A DNA stretch of 64,000 nucleotides, from contig NZ_STFF01000001.1 in NCBI RefSeq assembly GCF_004834005.1, positions 371,347-435,346 on the forward strand. The letters run 5' to 3'. Positions within the stretch are counted from its first letter, which is position 1. Each line of letters starts with the position of its first letter. A program made the translations under genes and the position numbers. The notes beneath the pieces are model-generated. The model worked only from the letters and a program-made list of their open reading frames with translations. It searched no databases and was not told the DNA's origin. This document shows positions 56,047 to 63,856 of this stretch, one piece after another. The stretch comes from Niastella caeni (GTDB taxonomy: Bacteria > Bacteroidota > Bacteroidia > Chitinophagales > Chitinophagaceae).

Positions 56047-56736
56047 TTATCGTACTGCTTTGGAATAATGCAAAGGACGTTTATGCAAAATTTCCATCAG
56101 CAGTTCAAACAGGTCGTTATCCCTGTAATTGTACCGGAATTCTGTTTCTTTTACGTGCAGATAAAGTGTACCGCTGTTTAATCCACGGAATTTTATTAAC
56201 CGCGATTTCAGCATGCCCCAGAACATATCGATTTCATCGATGTGGGATTTACCACGCGTTATACCGGGAATCGATTCATTAATACGGTATAACCGGATGC
56301 TGTTAAAATCGGCAATGCCATTGTAAACATGCAGGCGATGTTGCTCAATGAGCTCTCTCCCACCCTCTGTTTTTCCTTTTAACCAATCATACATCCACTC
56401 TGCATCGATATTTGCAATTTTATCGGTGTGAATGGCATCATCGTTTTTAAAGATCCCATAAAACGATTTTTTTGAAACTGCCCCGTTTGTGGCAGCGATC
56501 CCATTTTCCGATGCATGGTAAGAAACCGTTCCATTAGTGAAATGAAATGGATTTCTTTCCTCGCAAAACTTTGCAATGTGTGTACGGATTAGCTTAAAGT
56601 ACGCATTAACCGTAATCCGACTAATTCCTGTAATGTTGGCGATCTGTGTGGCTGTCAGATCTTCCGAGAATAATTTAATAAGTTCCCGAACTTTCCGCTC
56701 AGAAAGATGGGCCCCCTTAAGGTATCTGTTTTTCAT
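56047..56736 (-). CDS. IS1595/ISXO2-like transposase-derived protein
   Basis: A 229-residue protein with an N-terminal helix-turn-helix (LTATQIANITGISRITVNAY), a middle segment resembling the ISXO2 core (SKKSFYGIFKNDDAIHTDKI) and the C-terminal IS1595 signature (DEIDMFWGMLKSRLIKF, then HVKETEFRYNYR). The expected first catalytic acid (the D-E-[TS] motif before the GI/F strand) is not visible; the equivalent stretch reads SYHASENGIAAT. No terminal inverted repeats or target duplications are evident nearby. It is probably an inactive or domesticated element rather than a mobile one. Confidence 0.75.
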   Translation of the reverse strand: MKNRYLKGAHLSERKVRELIKLFSEDLTATQIANITGISRITVNAYFKLIRTHIAKFCEERNPFHFTNGTVSYHASENGIAATNGAVSKKSFYGIFKNDDAIHTDKIANIDAEWMYDWLKGKTEGGRELIEQHRLHVYNGIADFNSIRLYRINESIPGITRGKSHIDEIDMFWGMLKSRLIKFRGLNSGTLYLHVKETEFRYNYRDNDLFELLMEILHKRPLHYSKAVR

Positions 56737-56757
56737 GGCTGCTTAGGTGGTTTGAAG

Positions 56758-56773
56758 TACGTAACTCTACGTA
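56758..56773. promoter_or_regulatory. Doubled TACGTA motif
   Basis: TACGTA-ACTC-TACGTA: two identical 6-bp palindromes, 4 nt apart, 22 nt upstream of the transposase-like gene. It may be a binding site for the product itself or for another regulator. Confidence 0.35.
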
Positions 56774-56911
56774 AATAAGACAAATTTTATTATACGCCGC
56801 GTGTTAAAATATTATAAACGGCAGAAGTATAGGATGTACGATACAGCCTACTTATCTTGTAGAATATAACGAAGAAATAAAATTATCTTGAAGAGTATAA
56901 AACGATCATAA

Positions 56912-58978
56912 TTAAGAAAATAATAAGTTCTTAAGCAGAGCCGTCACTTTTTCACCATTTGGCAACATAGCTTGTTCTAAATACATATTCATGGGTACAG
57001 CCGGCACATTTAATGCCCCCAATACTTCAACCGGCGCATCAAGCCATTGAAAACAAGCGCGTGATATTCTTGCGGCCAATGCTTCGGCAAATGAATTGTT
57101 TTGCTGCTCCTCGGTTAATACCAGGCACCTGCCATGCTTTTTTACCCTTTCAAAAATGAGGTTTTCATCAAGCGGGTATAGTGTACGTAAGTCTATGACA
57201 TCTACCTGCCCGGGAAAGTTTTTGGCAGCGGAACGCGCCCAATACACGCCCATTCCATACGTAACAATACAGCACGATTCGCCAGCATTGATCTTTTCTT
57301 TATCAGCTTCAATAACCAACCCGGCTTTGCCTAAGGGCAATACATAATCCCGGGATGGTTCAATTGTTTTTGCATCTTCCGTACCAGGCACTTTACTCCA
57401 GTATAACCCCTTATGTTCCAGCATTATTACCGGGTTGGGATCAAGAAAGGCCGCTTTCATCAACCCTTTCATATCCGCTGCGTTGGAGGGGTACACTACT
57501 TTAATGCCTTTAATGCTTAATAAGGTAGTTTCTACGCTCCCGCTATGATAAGGCCCGCCACCGCCATATGCGCCAATAGGAACGCGTATTACTGTTTGAA
57601 CAGGGAACTTACCACAACTCAGGTAGCACGATTTTGAGATCTCTGTTACGAGCTGATTAAACCCGGGATAGATATAATCGGCAAACTGTACTTCAACTAT
57701 TGGTTTCACCCCTACCGCACTCATTCCCACAGTTGAGCCTATAATGTATGCTTCCTGGATAGCAGTATTAAACACACGCACATCGCTGAATTTTTCGGCC
57801 AGGGTAGCCGCCTCGCGAAAAACGCCCCCAAGGCGCCGGCCTACATCCTGCCCATACAACATGGCTTCAGGAAATTCTTCCATGATCTCCCTGATGGCGA
57901 ACAGCGCCGCATCGACCATTATTATTTTTTCAGCGCCGGCGGGCTGGCGTTGTCCCTTCTCCTCAGTAATTGGTGTTGGTACAAAAATATGATCTGTTAC
58001 AGTGGCAGGGTCGGGTTCCGGCGATTGTACGGCTTGTTGAAATTGCCGGCTTACTTCTTCCCATGCCTCTTTTTCTATGCTTAATAATTGCTGTTCATTG
58101 ATGCCATGGTGTAATAACCGTTGGCGCAGCTTCGGGCCAGGATCATTCACTGCATGTTTCTCCAAATCCTGTTGGGTGCGGTAAAACTCTTTGCGCACGC
58201 CACTGGTATGATGCCCCAGCAAAGGCACTTTTGCCTGCACCAGGTAAGGTGTTCTTTGTTGCCTTACGTATTGCACTACGCGATGCATGGTTTCGAAACT
58301 TTCTTCAAAATTACTTCCGTCGATCCGTACCCGATCTAAGCCCGGAAAACCGGCAGCATAGTCATAAGCATCCATCACGCGTACCTCTTCTGCACTGGCG
58401 CTAATGCCCCAGCTATTGTCCTGTACCAGGTATATTACCGGCAGCCTTTTTAATATGGCAAATTGCAATGCTTCACTTACCTCGCCTTCCGTTACACTGG
58501 CATCGCCCAGCGAGCAGATCACTACAGGCATTTCGCCATTGGGCCCTTTTATTAATTTATCGGAATTTATTTGTTCAAGGTATTGTAGCCCCTGTGCAAT
58601 GCCGGTGGTGGGTATTACCTGCATACCGGTTGCGCTGCTTTGGTGTATGATGCCAGGTTTATCGTTGCCCCGATAGTTTGGGTGAGAATAATATTCGCGG
58701 CCCCCGGTAAAGATATCATCGCGCTTGGCCAGTAACTGCAGCATTAACTGATAGGGAGAAAAACCCAATCCCAGCAAGATGCTTTCATCGCGATAATACG
58801 GGCTAATATAATCGCAGGGCAATAATTGAAAGGCGGTTGCCAGTTGAATGGCTTCATGCCCGCGAGAGGTGGAATGAACGTATTTACAAACGGCACGATT
58901 GGCTTCATAGGTTTCGGCCATGGCTTTGGCAGTGCACATAAGCCGGTAGGCTTTCAATAAAATATCGGTATGCATCAT
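56912..58978 (-). CDS. Fused alpha-beta E1 component, 2-oxo acid dehydrogenase
   Basis: A 688-residue thiamine-diphosphate enzyme in which E1-alpha (about 1-330) and E1-beta (about 350-688) are joined. The alpha part has RGHEAIQLATAF, YYRDESILLGLG, the ThDP/Mg motif GDASVTEGEVSEAL...N and GHHTSGVRKEFY. The beta part has YGQDVGRRLGGVF, EVQFADYIYPGFNQ, YGGGGPYHSGSVE and CIVTYGMGV. Such fused E1 proteins in Bacteroidota belong to the branched-chain 2-oxo acid dehydrogenase group, so the likely substrates are 2-oxoisovalerate and related acids. E2 and E3 genes are not in the window. Confidence 0.92.
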   Translation of the reverse strand: MMHTDILLKAYRLMCTAKAMAETYEANRAVCKYVHSTSRGHEAIQLATAFQLLPCDYISPYYRDESILLGLGFSPYQLMLQLLAKRDDIFTGGREYYSHPNYRGNDKPGIIHQSSATGMQVIPTTGIAQGLQYLEQINSDKLIKGPNGEMPVVICSLGDASVTEGEVSEALQFAILKRLPVIYLVQDNSWGISASAEEVRVMDAYDYAAGFPGLDRVRIDGSNFEESFETMHRVVQYVRQQRTPYLVQAKVPLLGHHTSGVRKEFYRTQQDLEKHAVNDPGPKLRQRLLHHGINEQQLLSIEKEAWEEVSRQFQQAVQSPEPDPATVTDHIFVPTPITEEKGQRQPAGAEKIIMVDAALFAIREIMEEFPEAMLYGQDVGRRLGGVFREAATLAEKFSDVRVFNTAIQEAYIIGSTVGMSAVGVKPIVEVQFADYIYPGFNQLVTEISKSCYLSCGKFPVQTVIRVPIGAYGGGGPYHSGSVETTLLSIKGIKVVYPSNAADMKGLMKAAFLDPNPVIMLEHKGLYWSKVPGTEDAKTIEPSRDYVLPLGKAGLVIEADKEKINAGESCCIVTYGMGVYWARSAAKNFPGQVDVIDLRTLYPLDENLIFERVKKHGRCLVLTEEQQNNSFAEALAARISRACFQWLDAPVEVLGALNVPAVPMNMYLEQAMLPNGEKVTALLKNLLFS

Positions 58979-59024
58979 AGATATCCGACAAAAATAATAA
59001 TAACAAATGTTAGTTTGGGAAAAA

Positions 59025-59152
59025 AGAAGTACGAAGTCGGAATTACGAGGTCGGAAAATTTCCGAATTTGAAAAATGCCTGTAAATTTCAGTTCCCTCAA
59101 TTTCAAAAAGCTCAGATGTGGCTTCAGATTTCTGACTTCGGATTTCCGGAAT
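59025..59152. repeat. Word-repeat array I
   Basis: One side has agtacgaagtcggaatt and acgaggtcggaaaattt; the other has tctgacttcggatttccgg, an imperfect reverse complement. It lies between the E1 start and the terminator that follows the FAH gene. Confidence 0.6.
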
Positions 59153-59157
59153 AAAAA

Positions 59158-59185
59158 AGCCCTTCCCGAAGAATCGGGAAAGGCT
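59158..59185 (-). terminator. Intrinsic terminator after the FAH-family gene
   Basis: AGCCTTTCCCGA and TCGGGAAGGGCT pair on the minus strand with one wobble, followed by TTTTTATTCC; it lies 27 nt after the stop codon at 59212. Confidence 0.8.
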
Positions 59186-59211
59186 ATTTCCTTGTAATGA
59201 TGATCTATTTG

Positions 59212-59823
59212 TTATTTGATCTCTAAACTTAATAAGCTGTCGTCTTCGATAAAGGCTTCCAGCTCGTCACCAACCACACATTCGCCTACACCAGCCGGTG
59301 TGCCGGTAAACACGAGGTCGCCAATATTCACTGAAAAGTAATTGGAGATATACGCAACTACTTTATCAAAGTTATTGATCATTAAACCCGAGTTACCCTG
59401 CTGCACCAATTCTTTATTTTTATACAAACAGAAGTTGATGTCTTTTTTGTTCTTGATATTCGGTAATGGTATCCACTTGCCAATCACTGCAGAATTATCC
59501 CAGGCTTTTGCTTTTTCCCATGGCAACCCTTTTTCTTTCAATTCAGTTTGAATATCACGGGCAGTAAAGTCTATGCCAACTGTTACTGCATCATAATACT
59601 TACTGGCAAACCTATCCTGAATGTATTTACCATTCTTTGATATACGCAATACCAGTTCACATTCATAATGTAATTCATTAGTGAACTCGGGGTAATAAAA
59701 AGGGGTATGAGCCTGTAGTAAAGCACTTTTAGGTTTCATAAAAACGATAGGTTCATCTGAAACCTCGTTACCCAGTTCTTTTGCGTGAGCCACATAATTA
59801 CGGCCTACACAGAAAATTTTCAT
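59212..59823 (-). CDS. Fumarylacetoacetate hydrolase-family protein
   Basis: A 203-residue FAH-domain protein from ATG 59821-59823 (MKIFCVGRNYVAHAKEL). Metal-binding acidic residues are in LHYECELVLRI and VGIDFTARDIQ; the C-terminal motif is FTGTPAGVGECVVGD. FAH-fold enzymes include oxaloacetate decarboxylases/tautomerases, acylpyruvate hydrolases and 2-hydroxyhepta-dienedioate isomerases; the short single-domain form is closest to YcgM-type acylpyruvase, but the substrate is open. It lies 149 nt after pth on the same strand. Confidence 0.9.
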   Translation of the reverse strand: MKIFCVGRNYVAHAKELGNEVSDEPIVFMKPKSALLQAHTPFYYPEFTNELHYECELVLRISKNGKYIQDRFASKYYDAVTVGIDFTARDIQTELKEKGLPWEKAKAWDNSAVIGKWIPLPNIKNKKDINFCLYKNKELVQQGNSGLMINNFDKVVAYISNYFSVNIGDLVFTGTPAGVGECVVGDELEAFIEDDSLLSLEIK

Positions 59824-59971
59824 ACTCAACAAAGGGTTTAATTGAGATAATTGTTTTCAAGTTTCATGCGCCTGGAAAAGCCGGGGGTACGTGGGCATAG
59901 AGATATTGAATATCAAATTATTACTCACCACAAATATTGGCATTGCGAAAATAAAGATTCAAATTAACAAA

Positions 59972-60547
59972 TCATAGTGTAAACTCCAATTTATTCGCTT
60001 CATTCATAGTTCGTTCGATGCCAATGGTGATAAAATTTTCTATCACTTCTACACACTTTTCAACCTTTCGTTTTACTAAGGGCGATTCCTCGGACGTCCA
60101 GCGGTCAAGTACAAAGTCCGCCTGCCCTCCCTTGGGGAAATTGTTACCGATACCAAATCGTAATCGGGGGTATTTATCGGTAAGAAGGGTCTCCTCTATG
60201 CTCCGCAATCCGTTATGACCGGCACAGCTACCCGAAGGTCGAAGCCGTATCCGGGAAAGCGGTAGTGCAATATCGTCTACTATTACCAATAATTGTTCCA
60301 AAGCGACGGATTCTTTTTCCATCCAATACTTTACTGCCTTGCCGCTCAGGTTCATATAGGTCGTGGGCTTGACTAATGTCAACTTTTTGCCCTTCCATTT
60401 CAATTCACAAACTTGTGCCAGTCTTCCCACCCCAAAAAAGCCACCATGCTTTTGAGCAAAAGCATCCACTACATCAAAACCTATGTTGTGACGCGTGTAT
60501 TCGTATTCACTTCCAATATTACCTAATCCTATCAACAGAAACTTCAT
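59972..60547 (-). CDS. pth: Peptidyl-tRNA hydrolase
   Basis: A 191-residue enzyme that frees tRNA from stalled peptidyl-tRNA. The motifs are GLGNIGSEYEYTRHNIGF with the catalytic His, TYMNLSGKAVKYW, VIVDDIALPL and GHNGLRSIEE. Length matches the bacterial family. It follows rplY on the same strand, the usual Bacteroidota order prs-rplY-pth. Confidence 0.96.
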   Translation of the reverse strand: MKFLLIGLGNIGSEYEYTRHNIGFDVVDAFAQKHGGFFGVGRLAQVCELKWKGKKLTLVKPTTYMNLSGKAVKYWMEKESVALEQLLVIVDDIALPLSRIRLRPSGSCAGHNGLRSIEETLLTDKYPRLRFGIGNNFPKGGQADFVLDRWTSEESPLVKRKVEKCVEVIENFITIGIERTMNEANKLEFTL

Positions 60548-60639
60548 AATGGCAATAATTGAACAACGGGTGTGGTGTGGGGGTAAGCAGAGGCAGAAAA
60601 AGGCCCTTAACGATCAACAGCCTAATGAATAATCAGTCA

Positions 60640-60770
60640 AGCCGGATAAATGGATCAATTGTGGTCAAATGAGTCAATTCAGTCGGGTGGTCAGATTACT
60701 AAAAAGGGTCAAATCAGTCAATGATTCCTTTTTCTCAGTTCCTCATGTGACTCACCTGACCTTTTTTATT
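60640..60770. repeat. Word-repeat array K
   Basis: Repeats of gtcaaatgagtcaattcag and ggtcagatt-type words face the imperfect reverse complement catgtgactcacctgacc. It lies between rplY's terminator and pth. Confidence 0.55.
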
Positions 60771-60780
60771 TTGACGATAA

Positions 60781-60801
60781 AGCCCAGCTTATAGCTGGGC
60801 T
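60781..60801 (-). terminator. Hairpin after rplY
   Basis: AGCCCAGCT-ATA-AGCTGGGCT, a perfect 9-bp stem 19 nt past the rplY stop. The T-tract is weak (TTATCGTC), so it may be a processing or attenuating hairpin rather than a full terminator. Confidence 0.65.
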
Positions 60802-60819
60802 TATATGCATTGATCTATT

Positions 60820-61455
60820 TTACTTTTTTGCAGCGGGTGCTTTGGCAGCAGGTGCCGCAGCAGGCGCTTTAGCAGCAGCCGCCGCAGGAGCAGCAGCTTC
60901 TTCCTGTTTCAACTGACGCGTCATTACTACAGAAGCAATGGGAATACGCTGTGAGTTCAGGATCTCGTAATTCGCTTCCTTCACATCTTCTACACGAATG
61001 TTGCCATTCAGTTGCAGGTTAGTGATATCAACCTCGATATTCTCTTTCAGGTGCTGGGGAAGTGTTTTAATTTTTAAAGCCTTCACTTTTGTAATGAGGC
61101 GACCACCATCTTTTACCCCTACAGAGGTACCAGTAAATTTAATAGGAATAGTAGCAATTACTGATTTGTCCTGAACCAGTTCCAGGAAGTCAAGGTGCGA
61201 CAGTTCATCAGTTACCTTGTTGAACTGAATATCCTTTAAAATACATTTGTAGCTTTTACCATCTACTTTAATGTCAGCTAACTGGAAATCAGGAGTATAT
61301 ACGATGGATTTGAAAGCCAGCACAGGAGCTGCAAAGTTAATTTCCTGTGTACCGCCGTAAATTACACCAGGCACCAGTCCCTGAGAGCGAAGTTCCCGGG
61401 CGGCTTTTTTCCCGGTTCCGGTCCTCAGTTGTCCTTCGATTGTAATTGTTTTCAT
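60820..61455 (-). CDS. rplY: 50S ribosomal protein L25 (CTC form)
   Basis: A 211-residue L25/CTC protein that binds 5S rRNA. The N-terminal L25 domain has GTGKKAARELRSQGLVPGV and the C-terminal TL5-like domain continues to about residue 185. The last 25 residues are a low-complexity Ala/Pro/Lys tail (APAAKAPAAKK), common in Bacteroidota. It lies 139 nt after prs on the same strand, with array J between. Confidence 0.95.
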   Translation of the reverse strand: MKTITIEGQLRTGTGKKAARELRSQGLVPGVIYGGTQEINFAAPVLAFKSIVYTPDFQLADIKVDGKSYKCILKDIQFNKVTDELSHLDFLELVQDKSVIATIPIKFTGTSVGVKDGGRLITKVKALKIKTLPQHLKENIEVDITNLQLNGNIRVEDVKEANYEILNSQRIPIASVVMTRQLKQEEAAAPAAAAAKAPAAAPAAKAPAAKK

Positions 61456-61484
61456 TGTTTATTTTAATTTAGAATTTCCGTGAA

Positions 61485-61594
61485 TCGGCTGTCGTGAACC
61501 GGCAATGGTTCCTCAAACTTCAGCTTTTCTGCCTTCAAATTATGCCTTCGCCTTTCCTCAGCACATTAGCACATTATCAAATCAGCACATTCTG
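61485..61594. repeat. Word-repeat array J
   Basis: On the minus strand it begins at the prs stop codon (TAGCAGAATGTGCTGATTTG) and repeats aatgtgctaatgtgctg words. It ends with cgtgaatcgg/cgtgaaccgg words related to arrays C, H and N. Confidence 0.65.
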
Positions 61595-62539
61595 CTATGA
61601 ATTCCGTCGCTGGCTATGAATAAATAAACCAGTGATACTTCTGTTCTCATATGCATTGCGAATGGCTACTGCAAACAGTTCGGCAACGCTTATGATCTTC
61701 ACTTTCGATAGCTTTTGCTTCATGGGTATCGTATCACACACTACCAGTTCTTCCAACACGCTGTTCTCAATATTTGAGTATGCATTTCCGCTCAAAACCG
61801 GGTGTGTACACAATGCACGAACGCTACGAGCTCCTTTTTCCTTCAACAACCCGGCCGCTTTTGCCAGGGTTCCCCCGGTGTCGCAAATGTCATCTATCAA
61901 CACCACATCCTTGTCGGTAACGTCCCCAATAACTACCATGCTGGCAATTTCATTGGCCCGTTTCCGGTGCTTATCGCAGATCACCATTTCAGCATTAAAA
62001 TAGGATGCAATTTCGCGAATACGGTTGGCGCTTCCCACGTCGGGGGCCGCAAAGGTAAGGTTTTCCAACTGAAGTTGCTGGATGTAAGGAATAAAAATAG
62101 CGGAGCTATCGAGGTGGTCAACAGGTATATCAAAATACCCCTGGATCTGCGGAGCGTGCAGGTCCATGGTTATCACACGATCGGCGCCGGCAGCCACCAA
62201 CATATTGGCAACCAGCTTAGAACCAATGGCCACGCGTGGCTTGTCTTTTCTATCCTGCCGCGCGTAGCCATAATATGGTATCACAGCCACCACTTTGTAG
62301 GCCGAAGCCCGCCGGGCGGCATCGATCATTAATAATAATTCTAAAAGATTCTCCGCCGGGGCAAAAGTGCTTTGCACAAGAAAAACCATATCGCCCCGGA
62401 TACTTTCCTGAAATACAGGCTGAATTTCGCCATCACTAAATTTAGAGATGGTTATTTTTCCAAGGACAGCTCCAAATTTTTGAGCTATTTTTTCGGCCAG
62501 GTATTGTGAACCTGTGCCTGAAAAGATCTTGACTGACAT
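61595..62539 (-). CDS. prs: Ribose-phosphate pyrophosphokinase
   Basis: A 314-residue PRPP synthase from ATG 62537-62539 (MSVKIFSGTGS); two residues more are possible upstream. The motifs are YYGYARQDRKDKPR, the metal site DLHAPQIQGYFDIPVDHL and the PRPP loop VLIDDICDTGGT. It supplies PRPP for nucleotide, His and Trp synthesis. It is the first gene of the prs-rplY-pth series. Confidence 0.96.
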   Translation of the reverse strand: MSVKIFSGTGSQYLAEKIAQKFGAVLGKITISKFSDGEIQPVFQESIRGDMVFLVQSTFAPAENLLELLLMIDAARRASAYKVVAVIPYYGYARQDRKDKPRVAIGSKLVANMLVAAGADRVITMDLHAPQIQGYFDIPVDHLDSSAIFIPYIQQLQLENLTFAAPDVGSANRIREIASYFNAEMVICDKHRKRANEIASMVVIGDVTDKDVVLIDDICDTGGTLAKAAGLLKEKGARSVRALCTHPVLSGNAYSNIENSVLEELVVCDTIPMKQKLSKVKIISVAELFAVAIRNAYENRSITGLFIHSQRRNS

Positions 62540-62683
62540 TTGCATACCGCAGTAAAATGTGCGGCGAAGATAACGCGAAGCTTGGTATTTGCCCGATAAC
62601 CGATGTACAAAATTTATTTCATCTTCTTGCAGAAAATAGCTTTCAATGGTTACTGATCAATCGGTGCATCCCCAATAAACGTG

Positions 62684-62905
62684 TTACTTGGTTACAGTCA
62701 GCAGCATTCGTGACCCGCCGGGCGCCATGGAAGCCGTTTTATGGCTTGTTTGGCCCTCTTTGGCTATCGCCTTTTTGGGATAAAATGCATAAAAAACTGC
62801 GGAACAAATAAAAATTGAGAAGAAAAGGGCAACAAAGTACATGCCTATGCAAAAAAGGAATGGTTGGTAACCTCCTATTGCGGCTAGAGTAGTTTTTCTG
62901 TTCAT
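62684..62905 (-). CDS. Small predicted membrane protein
   Basis: A 73-residue ORF starting at ATG 62903-62905 (MNRKTTLAAIGGYQPFLF) with one strong TM segment near 17-42 (GMYFVALFFSIFICSAVFY), then basic residues (YPKKAIAKEG), consistent with the positive-inside rule. No family recognised. It overlaps a weaker plus-strand frame that I reject. It is divergent from radC. Confidence 0.5.
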   Translation of the reverse strand: MNRKTTLAAIGGYQPFLFCIGMYFVALFFSIFICSAVFYAFYPKKAIAKEGQTSHKTASMAPGGSRMLLTVTK

Positions 62906-62965
62906 GGGGATTAGATTAAATAGTTTTTAAATAGATCTGGATTTTATACTGAAATAACGTACAAA

Positions 62966-63017
62966 CTAGTACTTAAAGTACATTTTGTGGTTATAGTATT
63001 TGTCCGAAAAGTACTAG
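62966..63017. promoter_or_regulatory. Nested inverted repeats upstream of radC
   Basis: CTAGTACTT (62966-62974) and AAGTACTAG (63009-63017) are perfect reverse complements 34 nt apart. A tighter palindrome, GTACTTAAAGTAC (62969-62981), overlaps the first. They lie in the divergent gap between the small membrane protein and radC, with the second arm 13 nt before the radC ATG. Confidence 0.5.
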
Positions 63018-63030
63018 AAATATTTGAACT

Positions 63031-63723
63031 ATGCAAGAGATAAAATTTTCAATAAAAAAATGGGCTAAGGACGACCGGCCCCGGGAAAAGCTACTTGGGA
63101 AAAATCCATCTACTTTAAGCGATTCAGAACTGCTGTCGATCCTCATCGGGAACGGTCATCGGGAAAAGAATGCTGTTGAACTGGCAAAAGAGGTCCTCCG
63201 ACTGGGAAAGAACAACCTAAATGAACTTGGTAAAGTTACCATCCAGCAAATGATGCGCATAAAAGGGATTGGTAAAGTAAAAGCCATAACCATCGTTGCG
63301 GCCCTTGAACTGGGGCGCCGCCGGCAGGCTGCCCTTTCATTAGATAAGCCCATTGTTAAAAGCAGCCGGGAAATAGCCCATTACCTGCAGGCCCTGTTTC
63401 GCGACCTGCCTCATGAGGTGTTTGCCGTGGCCTATTTGAACCAGGCCAACCGCATAAATCATTTAGAAATAATAAGCAAAGGCGGTATTACGGCAACCGT
63501 AGCCGATCCCCGGGTCATTTTAAAGAAAGCCATACTGGAAGAGGCCGTGAGCCTGATCCTTTGCCATAACCACCCTTCGGGCAATTTACAACCCAGCCGG
63601 GCCGATCAGGAATTGACCCGAAAACTAAAGGAGGCCGCAAAATTGTTCGACATTTCCCTATTCGACCATATTATAGTTAGTGAGAACGGGTATTTCAGCT
63701 TTGCCGATGCGGGAATGTTGTAG
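63031..63723 (+). CDS. radC: RadC-family JAB/MPN domain protein
   Basis: A 230-residue protein with an N-terminal helix-hairpin-helix (IQQMMRIKGIGKVKAITIV) and a C-terminal JAB/MPN domain carrying the JAMM-type motif CHNHPSGNLQPSRAD. It was named for a supposed role in DNA repair, which is doubtful; the biochemical activity is unknown. The length is typical. Array L begins at its stop codon. Confidence 0.93.
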   Translation: MQEIKFSIKKWAKDDRPREKLLGKNPSTLSDSELLSILIGNGHREKNAVELAKEVLRLGKNNLNELGKVTIQQMMRIKGIGKVKAITIVAALELGRRRQAALSLDKPIVKSSREIAHYLQALFRDLPHEVFAVAYLNQANRINHLEIISKGGITATVADPRVILKKAILEEAVSLILCHNHPSGNLQPSRADQELTRKLKEAAKLFDISLFDHIIVSENGYFSFADAGML

Positions 63724-63856
63724 TTTGTTGTTTGTTGTTTATGGTTTGTTGTTAATCTCAATTCTGAAATTGCTGGCAATTCTTATAACCCCTGCAATTG
63801 CAGGCTTTCAACTCTTTGAAGCAACCACAAACTACAAACCACAAACCATAAACAAA
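63724..63856. repeat. Word-repeat hairpin L between convergent genes
   Basis: The radC stop is followed by tttgttgtttgttgtttatg. On the other strand, the stop of the DUF3467 gene is followed by tttgtttatggtttgtggtt. The two arms are imperfect reverse complements and each starts directly at a TAG stop codon. Confidence 0.75.

Noticed and set aside
62557..62811. An 84-codon plus-strand frame upstream of radC
   Set aside because: It overlaps the small minus-strand membrane protein and has no recognisable feature; the minus-strand frame has a clear TM segment.
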